DNA of 64,000 nucleotides, from contig JAKCWW010000561.1 of NCBI GenBank assembly GCA_026260175.1, positions 1 through 64,000 of the forward strand, read 5' to 3'. Made by a program: the position numbers and the translations under genes. The DNA comes from Reticulitermes lucifugus (lineage: Eukaryota > Arthropoda > Insecta > Blattodea > Rhinotermitidae). Positions 37,908 through 49,779 of this stretch are shown piece by piece. The stretch's first letter is position 1, and each line of letters begins with the position of its first letter. The notes below the pieces were generated by a model, which saw nothing but the letters and a program-made list of their open reading frames with translations, did no database searches and had not been told where the DNA came from.

Positions 37908-39723
37908 TATCTTTAGTAATGTAAACCATGTGTTTACAGCAAGTACAGGGATTATTATCTTTGTAATTTGGAAGACTTCTGAGTGCAGATTGACATATTT
38001 TGTATGATGTGATACTTGTATTTCTTCTTTCCAATGCATCTGATAATGGATTTTAGGACGAAACCTGGTGATGATTGGACACCAAGTACATTTTTTTATC
38101 ATCTGTCTTTTACATTAGCTTGAATAGATGCCTTTGTGGTCACAGGAAATTGTAAATGAGGGCTGGAGGTGGCGTAGCATAGCAGCCACTTCCATTTTCA
38201 ATATGAAACATACTAACCTACCATAACCGAAAATCAGAAGTCTTTGCAAGGGGCACTGTCCACAGCCATCAACAACTGAGCCAAAAGAAAACCCCCCGTG
38301 AATGTCTTTTTCTGTCAAATGATATGAACATTGTAAAGTATTTTGCCATTTCTGTAACAAAATTAAATTAAAAGTTCGGTTTATGCATTTTTTATTTATG
38401 GGCATTAATATTATGAACAAAACGCTGGAAAGAGGTGGAAATGAGAGATACGTTGCATTCCACTGTCACTGCAAGTAACAGTAACACCCCTCTGGTTTTT
38501 GCTTTTATGGACTTATTTTTCCTGTGAATAATCATAATGTCCTTTCTAGTTACAAGCATTTTTATTTATGTAGGTGTGTAATGAGTTGGTCCAAGGTAAG
38601 CACTGACGCTCCCAAAACTGACCTGTCAGAATTTGTGATGAAGGTTATTGAAGTCTGAAAGTATTAAGGGTCTGTACTTCTGAAATCACTGTTCTGAAGA
38701 GCACTGATGACACTGTTTCTCTATTTTGTGAGTCCTCATTTTGCCCTGTCTTCCCGTTATTTATTTGCAGAGATAAATTTTTTTGATTAAAATAAAGTTG
38801 TGTATTATAGTGACATATATTTAATTATAATATGCACTGTCACAAGCGCACATACTCCATTATTAGATTTAATATGTGTGATGTTACTGTAATATTTCGT
38901 TTTTTCCATGTAGCCAGACTTGGCTTATTAAACTGAACTGATTTATCCTGGTCCATAGCTTTAGAATATCTTTAGGTCAACTTTATATTCAGACCGACCT
39001 TGAAGTATGAAAACTGATGAGAGAAAAGTGAGAATAGGAGAATTATGTAGGAATAGACGGCTCTTTAGTTGTGGGGATGTTAAAGAGAAATTAATTGGAT
39101 TGCTGGCTGTGAGGTATAGTGTCCTGTCTTCAAAGGGAAGGTTTACAATTGTTAACTGTGTGTGAAGCGCAATAAGTAGAAAGAAAGAAGCGTAAGAAAG
39201 AAGGTGCTAATCACACAAGATTGTGTGGCCTTGCTGCCTTGGTGGTTGTTGGGCTGTTGATGGCCAGCCACAGGGAAAAGTGACAAGTATAATTAATGGT
39301 GCCTTGATTACACACACACACACACACAAATTGATGTCAGTGCTATATTAGGCACCTCAGTTGATGTGCCTGTTCCTTCGTGTCTGCTGCAGAAACTGTG
39401 TAGAATGATTGATCTGAAGGACTGTTGACATCACCCAGGTTATAAAAACTACAAAACCAACCAACTTAACTTCAAAGAAAGAAAAAGAGGAAGTGCTGTG
39501 ATAAGAGTAAATAATGAAGAGAAACATGGCAGTGCTGCAGCAGCCTCAAGGACGACGGTTTTAAATACAAAATTAAAGATATTATTAAAAGATGACTATA
39601 TCACGTGCACAATATTTGTTGTCAGGGAGCTTGAAGTATGAAAAGTCGGTCATTTTTAACATGCCCCAGTTGCATAATGTAGAAACAATTCAGGATGGAT
39701 AATGAATAGATTTTCACAACTTT

Positions 39724-39790
39724 TGTGTGCGAGTGTGCGTGCGTGCGTGCGTGGTGCGCGCGTGTGTATGTGCGCGCACGTGCGCGGGGA
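39724..39790. repeat. GT/GC-rich microsatellite
   Basis: Alternating purine-pyrimidine run with GTGC, GCGC and GTGT units; potential Z-DNA former. Confidence 0.85.
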
Positions 39791-39915
39791 TGGGGGCAGG
39801 ATGTAAGAACCTCTGAAAAATTAGATAACAAAGCAGGTCATGTAAGGGTCCCTTGATATGTTCAAATTATTCCTGACTTGTTATATTTATCATCACTACT
39901 ATTGTGACTTGACCA

Positions 39916-39965
39916 GTTCTGCTACTACTTCTACTACTACTACTACCACCACCACCACCACTGCC
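39916..39965. repeat. (CTA)n(CCA)n microsatellite
   Basis: CTACTA units pass into CCACCA units. Confidence 0.9.
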
Positions 39966-40014
39966 ATCATTTCAGTCATGGCTTGTTATAAAGGGAGGCA
40001 GGGTTGTGTAATTT

Positions 40015-40293
40015 GTATAGTGACGAGGCTATGGGCCGGATGAGTCATGAGCCATGGTTTGATTCCCAGCAGAGGCAAGAGATTTTTCTTTATTCAGAAG
40101 TGTCCAAATCGGCTGTGGGGATCACGCAACCTCCTTTTGAGTGGTTACTGGGTACTCTTACCCTGAGGATAAAGCGGCCAGGGCGCGAAGCTGACTACCC
40201 ACCACCATTTAATGCTGAGGTTAAAAGTGAGTACTGCTGTACCTCCACTCCTCCATATGCGGTCATGTCGTGAACAGAGACAACGTCATCTTT
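40015..40293 (+). mobile_element. tRNA-related SINE, copy 5
   Basis: B-box-like ggtttgattcccagcaga, then caagagatttttctttattc, the diverged gagtggttactgggtac, gcgaagctgactacccac and gtactgctgtacctccac. Same layout as copies 3 and 4. Confidence 0.8.
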
Positions 40294-41071
40294 ATGTATC
40301 GTATAAAAGTCAGTCCATCCTTCCTTCGGTGTTAACGGGTTCATGGAGATGTGAAACAGCTGCTGTGTGCAAAGGAATATAAGAATAAACCGAAACGCAT
40401 AGTGCGAGATTGCAGAGGGAAATGTTTATAAGGATAGGAAAAATGATAAGTCACATCCTTGCATAAATGAAGATGGAGTGTTGTGAAACATGGGAAGGAC
40501 CACTTTGATGGCGGATGACCTTGTCTGGACTGTGTGCCCCTGACACCTGGTGACCACTCCATCACACTTTGTATGACAGCCACCGTGGGGCAATCAGTCA
40601 TGTGCAGAGCTCTGAGATCCCAACACATATTGTTGTAGCCTTCAGCAGCAGCAGCCCAATTATCAAAATGTTTTGACAGACTCATTTCAGAGCTAGGAGT
40701 TTGTGTTGTGGCATTGAAGTCGCCATCACTGAGGCACATGAAGCAAGGGAAAGAACTTTGTCAGTGTGTTGCAGTTTCCATACATCTCGGAGCCGCTTAC
40801 ACCGCTTTATAGCGGAGAGATTAATGGCGGAGTTATTGTACGTTAAATGGATTAGATTCAAGCACTTTTTTACAATAGCACATAAGGTATTTTATATCTA
40901 CATATTTCATGAACAGTACTGATATGTGTTTACATTACCATCATAAATATTATTTTAATCATCATTTGATATCGTGGGCAAAGAGGAGCTTGGGAGGTAT
41001 TGCGTATGAACTCAACAAATTTAATTTCGTAGCAGGCAAATATTTCTGTTGTATTTAATTCCGTTGCATAG

Positions 41072-41330
41072 GGGGAAGCAGACGTATAGCTCCTTTCATT
41101 CTTAACCTTGCCACTAGATAGAGGTGCGTTGTCATATTCATGCCTCAGTCACTGTATGCTTGGGGAAAGAGTTTATGGTGCCTATTGGATAGGAGGATGA
41201 GTGGGCCCCAAAGCCATTCTGGACGTGTTTGGAGAAGGGAAAATATCTTGCCCCTGCTGGGAATCGAACCACAATTCCTGGGTCGTCCATCCCGTGGCCT
41301 AGTCGTTACACTGTCCACACTATCCCGGCT
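41072..41330 (-). mobile_element. tRNA-related SINE, copy 6 (complete head)
   Basis: Minus-strand copy with a well-kept tRNA-like head: B box ggttcgattcccagcagggg and A-box-like tggacagtgtaacgactagg, both on the minus strand. The body carries gtgcctattggataggagg and agctcctttcattcttaac on the + strand. Confidence 0.82.
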
Positions 41331-42139
41331 GAACATTCAGCGCACAATAGTGATTTTGCAGCTGGGGGGCCATTGCGTGTATTTAGTGTTTATGTTCTTA
41401 CTTCTAGTTCAATTCTGTCCACGTCTGTGGCACATAACCTTAATTATGCGCGAATTTGAAGGAGTGAAACTCAGAATATCTGAAAAGCACTTATCTGTCC
41501 ATTCCAAACATCTAGCATGAAGTATTATTTTTTTTTGTCATTCTTCTCGTATGGGCTACCTTCAGATAAATCTAATGCCCAAGTATGCACAAATCCCGGG
41601 CAACTAAGTTTTGTACGGTGGCGCCTGATATTTGTGGCTCCTTAGTACGAAACTTGCTTCTTGTCATCCTTCAGGCGCCTAGAATTTTGAGGTGGCGGCT
41701 ACATTATGGTTGCATTTATAAAAGTCCGAAAAAGTATTGATAGGATCTTAGTAGCCCGAAATGAAATTTATTTTGTGTTGTTTAAATTGAGACCAGATAT
41801 TTATCGTAGACCCGTTTGAAATTTCTTGTACAATTTTCTTCAAATTGTGAAATGGGCATATTCAAGTTTCTGTACCCTAAGAAAGATTATTTGTCATGCT
41901 TAGATTTATGTTGTATTTTTGCCACGTAAGAGTCGACAAATTCCATTTAGTTACATTTTACCATACCAGTAACCATTTAAATAATTTCTGTCATGGTAAG
42001 AAAGTGTATAGAATGTAACGAGAGCTGATTGTATAAAGATAGCTAATATATTCTTAAAGAATTTGGCCAGGTTCTGATATTTAGGAGTGACAGCAACAGA
42101 TCAAAATTCCAGTCACATAACAGTTTAAAGCAAGATAGG

Positions 42140-42345
42140 CGCTCACTCTTCTGGGGGATATTAACGCGACGTAAGTTGATAGCTGTGACCGACGTTTCGG
42201 GTCAAACTGTCGGGCCCATCTTCATGAGTCAAGCAGTCCACGAAGACAGCTTGGACTGCCTGGTCCTTGAAGATGGACCCGATACGTTGTCCCGAAACGT
42301 AGGTGCGAGGTACCAACCTACGTCGCCTAACATCCCAGAAGAGCG
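42140..42345. mobile_element. Hairpin element with hammerhead-like blocks, ACGT variant
   Basis: Imperfect palindrome: left arm runs cgctcactcttctggg..., right arm ...catcccagaagagcg. Each arm has a TGAAGATGG...CCCGAAACGT block, with inner stems GGAC/GTCC (plus) and GGGC/GACC-type (minus). Here the small palindrome is ACGT instead of ACATGT. It lacks a clear target duplication. Noticeably CpG-rich. Confidence 0.75.
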
Positions 42346-42509
42346 AAGGCCTGAACTACACTGCGGCGGAAGCCTGAAATCTCGTAAAGCAGGTTCTGTT
42401 TTGGAAATGCTTGCTACCACTCTGTTCACATTTGTTCCTCATCTACCTGCTGTTTGAAAACTTTAAGAGCTTTAATTTTTGCCTCTAAGTTTTTGCGGTT
42501 GGAATTTGC

Positions 42510-42930
42510 TCTCTCATATTAAGGGAGGAAATTTGACGGAGGGTGTTTGAGAACAGGGTGATGAGAATGTTTGGACTTAAGGGAGTAAGTAACAGGAGGT
42601 TAGAGAAAATTGCACATTGAAGACTGGGTAACTTCACTGTTCACCAAAGATTGTTTAGATGATCTAATCAAGGAGAATGAGTTGAGTGGGGCATGTATCA
42701 CGCGTGGGTGATGATAAGAGAACTGCATACAAAATGTTAGTTGCAAAAACTTGAATTAAATAGACCGTTTATGAGGCTTGGGTATATATATATATGGGAG
42801 GATAATATTGAAATGGATCGTCCTTAAGTGACTCGAGATAGAGGCTAGTGGCAGGCTCTTGTAAACACGGTGATGAACCGTCAGGTTTCTTGTCCAAGTG
42901 AGTTAACGCCTAGCTTCTCAGGAAGGATTG
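42510..42930 (+). mobile_element. Degenerate RTE-type LINE 3' end
   Basis: Broken frames read ENRVMRMFGL, later MIRELHTKC and ENKR-like pieces, then DSR...RLVAGSCKHGDEPSGFLS. The order matches the C-terminal part of RTE-like ORF2. Many stops; not functional. Confidence 0.65.
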
Positions 42931-43082
42931 TGCGCCATGAAATTAGTTGGAAATGTTCAGTGCATTGAATGTTTACAGTTTTTAAAATGTTTTTTGAGCC
43001 TTTACGTTAAATGGTAGACCAAGCGATCCAAAAGTATTATTTTTATATGAATTTTAATAAGAACATTAATATCCGTAACAAT

Positions 43083-43404
43083 ATATATGTTATGCAGACA
43101 AATGTACACAGTATTATGTTATTTAACACAATTTTATTGAATGTTGCCCAACATGTTTCTAGCCTATATAAGGCTCATCTTCAGGGNNNNNNNNNNNNNN
43201 NNNNNNNNNNNNNNNNNNNNNNNNNNNNNNNNNNNNNNNNNNNNNNNNNNNNNNNNNNNNNNNNNNNNNNNNNNNNNNNNNNNNNNNNNNNNCCCTGAAG
43301 ATGAGCCTTATATAGGCTAGAAACATGTTGGGCAACATTCAATAAAATTGTGTTATTTGTCTGCATAACATATATATAATTAAAAATGTACGGTACAAGT
43401 AACG
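43083..43404. mobile_element. Hairpin element with 13 bp target duplication, centre missing
   Basis: Direct repeats tatccgtaacaat at 43070-43082 and 43405-43417 set the ends. Arms meet at an assembly gap: the left ends ...cttcaggg and the right starts ccctgaag.... Hammerhead-like block at 43293-43332 (plus): CC before and GGG after, inner stem AGCCT/AGGCT, palindrome ACATGT. The mirror copy is at 43147-43186. Confidence 0.88.
43187..43292. other. Assembly gap (106 N)
   Basis: Run of N exactly at the axis of an inverted repeat. The true length may differ from 106. Confidence 0.99.
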
Positions 43405-46114
43405 TATCCGTAACAATCTTTTCACGGTGAGACAGATACATGATACATGGGCAGGTACAGTAAAGATTGTAATTTTGTTCCACGCCGTAATGAATACACC
43501 AAGATATTGTTCATTAAAGCTCTTACGTAAAAAATCGTGCGTACATTTATTTTCTTCTTTTGCTATCCATATTTGTATTTTATATTTTTCCACCTGACAT
43601 CTACGGTGCCACCGCCGCTGTTGTTGTTTATGGCGACGGCGACAGAGATGATGAATTTGATGGGGACATTATGGAAATCACTCCTCAGTCGTGTTATGAT
43701 TTGTCAGGTTGTAGCTGAAGGTTGTGTATCCAGGTTTGAGCAACGACAATAAAGTTGTGTACTTGCGGCTTGATAAATTCATTACACCCAGTTACCATGA
43801 CACATACAAAATACGTTTTTGTCTGCATGCATGCACGCACGCACGCCTTTACGCAAGTACAAATATTTGTGTTGTTTTAGTACTGTATCAATATCGGGTA
43901 AACTGTTGAAAAAAGGTGCTGTCACTATACATTGTCACCAGAGATTTAGAGGTGACCCAACTGTGGGTCAGATTACTTTTTAAATTTTAAAACAGGACCA
44001 GCGTAGGGATTCATTCTCTATTGCATTAGCACTTTAGATGATTTTATTGTTATCGTGCGTGATTGTGGTTTTAGTCTCTTAATCATGTAAGTTCCATGAC
44101 CGTTACGTTGTGTTCCTGTATCCACGTATAACTTAATTTGCGTTGTACGTTAAATCAACAGAGTAATTATTGCAATGTTAACGTTAAATGACAAGATGGA
44201 AATGGAGAAACATTATGAGCAAATGTCGGATCTTTATCTCAATACGTTAAACGCTTTATTGTTGTATACCATTTTGCTGGAGCTCAGCAACAACTTGAGA
44301 TTTTAATGGTTGATAAATTGTAAAAAGTTTCAAGAAACTTCCGTGCTCACTTAGATGGAAAGTGGGTGGAAATTGACAATGGAGGAAATGAATACAAAGT
44401 GTAGTAAGGTATGGGAGTGACATTAAAATGAGATGATTGATGGTCCACATCTGGCAGTCGCTGGGGATGCTGTGCACTTCCGTGTTGTTGCTGCCATCCA
44501 CTACTGTACATTCACAGTTCAAATTAATGACAAAAAGATTTATGTCTGCCATGCAAGTGGTTTGCCAGATTTCTTTTTTTTTCCCCCTGTTCCTATTTAC
44601 TTTTTTTATTATTTTCGTAGCTTTCTTCTCATGCTTTACCTCACGATCTGTGGAGTTTACCTACTTGGGTAATTAGTGCCGTCAATTGCTTTCCCGCACT
44701 GCACATGTTTGTTGTACCATCTGTTGGCGAACACAGCTGCAATTCCTGGACTCCCAACATGTAGCTGACATCTTATGTTGTGTACCTTTCCAATTTGTCT
44801 GGCTGCGCAGGCCAGTCGCGGTAATTTGACCATATTCCCTTGGGGCACTTCTTGTCCTCTTCAGAGTAAAAGGAGGCTGCTCCATCTCCTGATGAGACAG
44901 AGTGTGGGATGCTGTAGCGGCAGCACGGAAAAGAGTCTCACAGTGTTGCTATCTCTTTCCTGCATTCTGTAACCAAGAAAGAAGAAAATTTCTAAATGTC
45001 AATATTGACTTAAGGCAAAGTTGCTCTTGAAGTCTGACCAGAGTTTGCTGTCCATTTCCCTTGGGGCTGTTAGTATTGTCGCTTGAAGTGCTCTTTACCA
45101 AACAAGGCACTGCTTGCCTTTTTTTTATTAAGAGGGGGCGGTCATTTATTTGTTGGTCGCACAAAATAAACTCCATGTCTTCCTTGGTAGGTGATATCAT
45201 CAAGGTCACTTCTTTAAAAAATTGGATACTGACAGATATAAATAGCAATGTTAAAGTTGAGGTTTATGTTAGGTTTGATTTCCTTAGTAACCATTTTTCG
45301 AAAACATTTGCCAGAACTGTTTATTGTGGTTTCTTCTGTTTTACTTTGAAACCAAGAAATGTAGCATGCAAATACACAAAGAGGTGGCAATGTAGAAGAT
45401 TATAAAAGAGAATGTACAATATTGTCCAGTTGCATTACACGTTCAGGTGAATGCCGAAGATGGTGATTTGGGCGATCCTGAAGTAACCAACTACTTAAAA
45501 ATCGCACACCGTGACGAATCTTCCAGCAGTGTGTCCATGAATCTAACAGTTTATATCTGATGTTTTGTTGGCGTGGTGGATTTTTAGACACGTTAACTGC
45601 AGAGCATTGCGCACAAGTCTCTCTGTGGCCATGAAATGTACTAGAATCAGTAAACGGATTGCCTTGAAATTGTACTTCTTGGAGTTCTGTTAAAGTTTGT
45701 GGACACGTTTTAGTTTTATTTGAAATCGTACAAAAATAACGGACACCTGTCACGAAGACCATTTTGTGTCCCTGCTTACATCTCGAGCGTAAATCGACAA
45801 ATATTTGTCGTAACCAAAAGTATTCTGGACAAACGTTGTAGAGGAAAATGAAACAGCTTTTATATTCAGTACAGTTATTTTCGTAAGTTATGATATTCAG
45901 GGTAATTAAATAAAGGGGGACGAATACCGCAGAACTGTTAACTCTGTCCGTACATTTTCTGACTTGTGTATTCGACGATCATGACACGAAGATTACTGAA
46001 GTCTTCTCATTTTCAGCGAAGCTTCTTCCCACCTGAATTTAGATGTCTACATGTATGTGTATAAATATATATTTAATTAAAGTATATATTCGTGTTGTTA
46101 CAAGCGTTACTTTA

Positions 46115-46345
46115 CTACAATTTTTTGCACTTCTTCACCTTTTGCATTCTTCTTTGCACATTTTCAACTAGTAGTTGCTGAAATGTCTGTATTAGCTTCG
46201 CCACATGTCTCTCCATTCTTCCGCATATAACAAGTCCAGAACTGCTGAACGGATTTTCATTAAATTTGATATTGAAGAGTTTTGCTAAAACATTTTGTCC
46301 GTATATTCCAGTTTTGGTTAATAACGGATCAAAATAACACACGCT
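46115..46345 (-). mobile_element. Fragment of the GGCGCG-ended element
   Basis: On the minus strand the frame reads FDPLLTKTGIYG...FNIKFNENPFSSSG...CGRMERHV, parallel to the frames in the copies at 12785 and 50306. Terminal repeats are not evident. It abuts the 5' truncation point of the LINE. Confidence 0.6.
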
Positions 46346-47452
46346 CTACGTTTCTGCGCGCACCTAGCGCTTTGGTAGACCTTGAGAAGGCATTTGATTC
46401 TGTTGATATTGATGCATTGTGGTTTAAAATTACCCCCAAAAAAAAGGTGAGAACATCTGTCGTATAAAAGCAATGTATCAAGATATACAATTTTATGTGA
46501 TATGTGGAGAGAGTCAAGTATCGAGTTGTGCGCCGCAGATAAGAGGGGTTGGACAAGGTTGTGGTTCGGGCCCTTGTCCATTTTACAGTTTTATAAATGA
46601 TATTCTGAAATGTATTGACTCAGAAGGGACACATGCCCCGGTAGTAGGAGGATTAAGATGCCGGGACTGTTATTCGCTGATGATCTTGCTGTGACATACT
46701 TTACAAGTTACAGACTACAAAAGAAAGTTAATTTCCTACGTAGTAGATAAATATTGTAAAAGTTGTAACGAGATGTAATTTATTTTTAAAGAAAGGCGGG
46801 AAATTAAAGGCTACTGACAGATGGAGTGTGAACGGACAGAACGTCGATGTAGCAGATACATTTAATTTTAGGAGTTATATTGGAAAGCATAGGGGGTGGA
46901 GCAAACAGAAAGCATTAGCTAAAGCAAAAGGATATCAGGCTGTTCTATCAATAGGTAAATGTTTGTCAGTGACCACTCATATAAGGGTATATACACTGGA
47001 AACTGTTAGGAAATGGTGCGTGAATCTAAGGCTAGATGTGGCAAGGGGTGTGGTAAATTTTATAAGAAATTAGTGGGGGTGCCGAGTTATGCAGCAAATG
47101 GGTTTGCCGAAATGGAACGTGGTAGAGAGACCAGGAGAGGTAAGGTTGTTATCGGATTGTGTGTGTGGATACGAAAGATCCGGTAATGTTACGAAAGGCA
47201 AAAAGGCAATATGAATGCTAGAAGTTGGGGCTAAGGAGTTGATAGAGGGACTGTATGGTATCGGTTTAGCATTTGTGTGGAAGAAGCGACAGGAATGTAA
47301 TTGAAGTGAAATAAGTAAAGTGGGAAAAGATACATGTAAATACGGAAAGACAGAATATGGTAGCAGAAGTGTCTGAAAATAGTTCATTATCACTGTGTGA
47401 AGAAACGATTTGTAAATGGGGTAAAACATCATATATATAGAATGCTGTATTA

Positions 47453-47620
47453 GGAAGGAATGAGTCGGGATAGAGTGGTTGTTGGCAAGAGTGTGGAAAT
47501 TGAGAGAAATTAGAAAGATGATAAAGGAAGATGCCCGGAAGGAATGAGTCGGGATAGAGTGGTTGTTGGCAAGAGTGTGGAAATTGAGAGAAATTTGAAA
47601 GATGATAAAGGAAGATGCCC
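47453..47620. repeat. 84 bp tandem duplication inside the LINE
   Basis: Units 47453-47536 and 47537-47620 both start ggaaggaatgagtcggga and are identical apart from one or two bases, so the duplication is recent relative to the LINE. Confidence 0.95.
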
Positions 47621-47701
47621 GTCACGTTTAGGTGAAGAGAATGTCAAACATGTGTTGTTGAGATGTTCACAAATAGGAAATGGAGAACAGAATTTTTAAA
47701 T

Positions 47702-48196
47702 TTTATATTGCTTTCACCGTGCATTTTTCTCACTAATTCAGTTTTTTACCAACAAATGCACACACAAAAAAAACACTCTTTTATAGTTTTATTAGTATAG
47801 ATTTATACCCCTGTCAGCACACACCACTCCATACAACACGCAAAGCAATACGCTTGCAATTGACAACAGGAACAATACCACGATTCTGTGCACAAGTAAC
47901 CAACGCCGTTATTTTAAATAATTTAAACATTTTAAATCGTGACTTTAACTTATAGAAAATTATAAGTTTTACAGTTTTATAAATTTTACAAACCCAGATG
48001 TTTTGAAAACTTATTATTGAGACAAGTGTGCCCATTGGGCCCTTCTACTAGCATGCAAGTTGAAGTGTAGTAGCTTATTAGCCCCCTGAAGATGGTCCAA
48101 GGACTGAAACACGTGTAGGGGTATAAATCTATACTAATAAAACTATAAAAGAGTGTTTTTTTGTGTGTGTGCATTTGTTGGTAAAAAAACTGAATT
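47702..48196. mobile_element. Hairpin element inserted in the LINE, 13 bp target duplication
   Basis: Duplicated target agaatttttaaat at 47689-47701 and 48197-48209. The LINE reading (TEFLN|KKWL) is restored when the element and one copy are removed, which fixes the ends exactly. Arms of about 80 bp: 47733-47811 and 48115-48196. The left end has an extra tail with caccgtgcatttttc. A single hammerhead-like block lies at 48082-48121. Confidence 0.93.
48082..48121 (+). other. Hammerhead-ribozyme-like motif (best preserved copy)
   Basis: CCCC (48082-48085), CTGAAGA (48086-48092), an extra T (48093), stem GGTCC/GGACT (48094-48105), GAA (48106-48108), the self-complementary ACACGTGT (48109-48116), A (48117) and GGGG (48118-48121). 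This is the order helix I, core, helix II, GAA, helix III, H17, helix I of a hammerhead. The expected cleavage would be after 48117. The extra T is not canonical and may weaken or abolish cleavage. Confidence 0.5.
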
Positions 48197-48291
48197 AGAA
48201 TTTTTAAATAAAAAATGGTTGACTGTGAAGGAGGAAGTAGCTTATGAGACAGTAGCAAAATGTGCTAACAGTGCTGTGTTTATAGATCTAG

Positions 48292-48748
48292 GTCGCTCCC
48301 TCTCAACCTTTTATGTAGTGCGGGCAACTTCGACATAATTTGGTCTGCATGCGGTCAGCATGTAATTCAATACTCATAATGAAGACTGAACAAGTATACG
48401 TATATATATATATATATATATATAATTTTAGTGTCTGTTTTCTATACATTTGCAATAAAAATATACTGATAATAATAGAAACAATTGATTGCAAAAAGAT
48501 ACGAGTAATCCACTACATGGACTAGTGTGTCACTACTTTTAACACATTTTTACAAAGTGAATTAGTAATGTAATGTATGTCTCCTATAAATAAACAGCTC
48601 ATAAGTTTTAAAATTGCTTCGGCGGCCTGTCTCGGCTTTACTAGGGAAAGTGTTAACAGACGTTTTCTTACTTCGAAAGTCTCCTCGGGCAACATAACGC
48701 TGTGTCGCAGGCAACGTGTTGCCCGCGAGCTACGGGTTAAGCGGGCCT
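48292..48748. mobile_element. hAT-like MITE inserted in the LINE
   Basis: Flanked by gatctag at 48285-48291 and 48749-48755, near the 8 bp duplication typical of hAT. The left end is gtcgctccctctcaacctttt and the right end gagctacgggttaagcgggcc. The interior has the cgggcaac...gttgcccgcg style of hAT-derived MITEs. No transposase. An internal (TA)n run lies at 48399-48424. Confidence 0.78.
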
Positions 48749-48892
48749 GATCTAGTTAGAAATTTGGACAAAGTTAAATGTAAGTGGTTTAATAAGATAA
48801 AACTTTGTAAATATGTATTATTGGCGCAGGGGCTACCATCGTGACAACCCGGGGTTAATCGGTCGGTAGTCCCAAGAAAAGGATGAACTAAA

Positions 48893-48931
48893 CTCAATAA
48901 TAATAATAATAGTTATTATTATTATTATTAA
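48893..48931. repeat. (TAA)n(TTA)n palindromic microsatellite at the LINE tail
   Basis: TAA units, the LINE's 3' tail, abut TTA units, making a perfect small palindrome. This could mark a tail-to-tail junction. Confidence 0.85.
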
Positions 48932-49779
48932 ACGTGTGTATGAATCAAAATGTGTGTATGTAATCTCTATATATGTATAAAATATCGGATATGAATTACA
49001 CCCCGGTTGTGGTTACAATTTTTCTGTTCTCTGTGAGGTACGCGCTGATGCTGACGAAACAGGTGAGCATCAAACATATAATACAGTTAGACCACACGGC
49101 AGCGCTCCGATCGGTATGATTAACGCTTGGCCTGCTCTAGGAATAAAGAAACGACCGACCAAAGAGACCGTGGAATAGCGCATGAATATTATGCTGGCGC
49201 GTCGTATGACATGTTAAGGGGTGTTTCGTATGAGGTACGCTCTGAGGACGAAGGGTGTAGAGCATTGAGACAAATTCAGAACTACGGAGTATGGATACGA
49301 GACATAACCATGTGTCCAATGCTAACCGTTACCACAAAAGTGTAATCATTCAGGAACCAAGCTATACAGTGCTCTTCCATCGAACTTTAAAATCAGAAAA
49401 CATTATATAAAAGTAAGTCAGCCAGCATGGAAAGATTATCTCGTAGCTCATTCTTACTGTGCAGAATTTTTTTATGCAACTGTAAGCTGTTGTGTTCATA
49501 TTATTAAGCAATTTTTGACGCATATATCTTACTATATGTATATTATTACTATATTATATGTCTGTGTGCATTTGTTGGTATAAATTGTTCAATTGTTCAA
49601 TCTTACTATATTTTGGCTCGTACAATATGATATAGCTACACGATGAGTATGAAGAGCTGTACAAGTCACAGGTTTCATGTATGTATTGAATTTTATTATA
49701 GTAATGTTATGACGTCGTTGTACTGTAAAGGATGTCCGGGGTCTTAAATTGATGCATCATTCACTTTGTACTTGTATCT

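Larger units (their letters stand above)
46370..48911 (+). mobile_element. 5'-truncated non-LTR retrotransposon (LINE), interrupted twice
   Basis: Reverse-transcriptase remnants in order: VDLEKAFDS (46375-46401), QIRGVGQGCG (about 46536-46565), the catalytic GLLFADDLA (about 46664-46690), then a thumb-like KGYQAVLSIGKCLSVTTHIR. A C-terminal GEENVKHVLLRCSQ segment follows near 47631-47670. The frame resumes after an insertion as EFLNKKWLTVKEEVAYETV (48195 on). It ends in a (TAA)n tail (48893-48911). Frameshifts between motifs show it is dead. It contains an 84 bp tandem duplication, a hairpin element and a hAT MITE. Clade not assigned. Confidence 0.85.

Noticed and set aside
40341-40739. 132-codon minus-strand frame
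   Set aside because: Sits just after a SINE copy. No domain recognised and no splice or start context to support it; could be an unrecognised repeat.
45400-45762. 120-codon minus-strand frame with several cysteines
   Set aside because: The Cys spacing does not match a zinc-binding pattern that I can name, and there are no splice sites or neighbours to support it.
48893-48931. A CRISPR-like or other spaced repeat array
   Set aside because: It is a simple TAA/TTA microsatellite at the end of a LINE; there are no spacers and no other array in the window.
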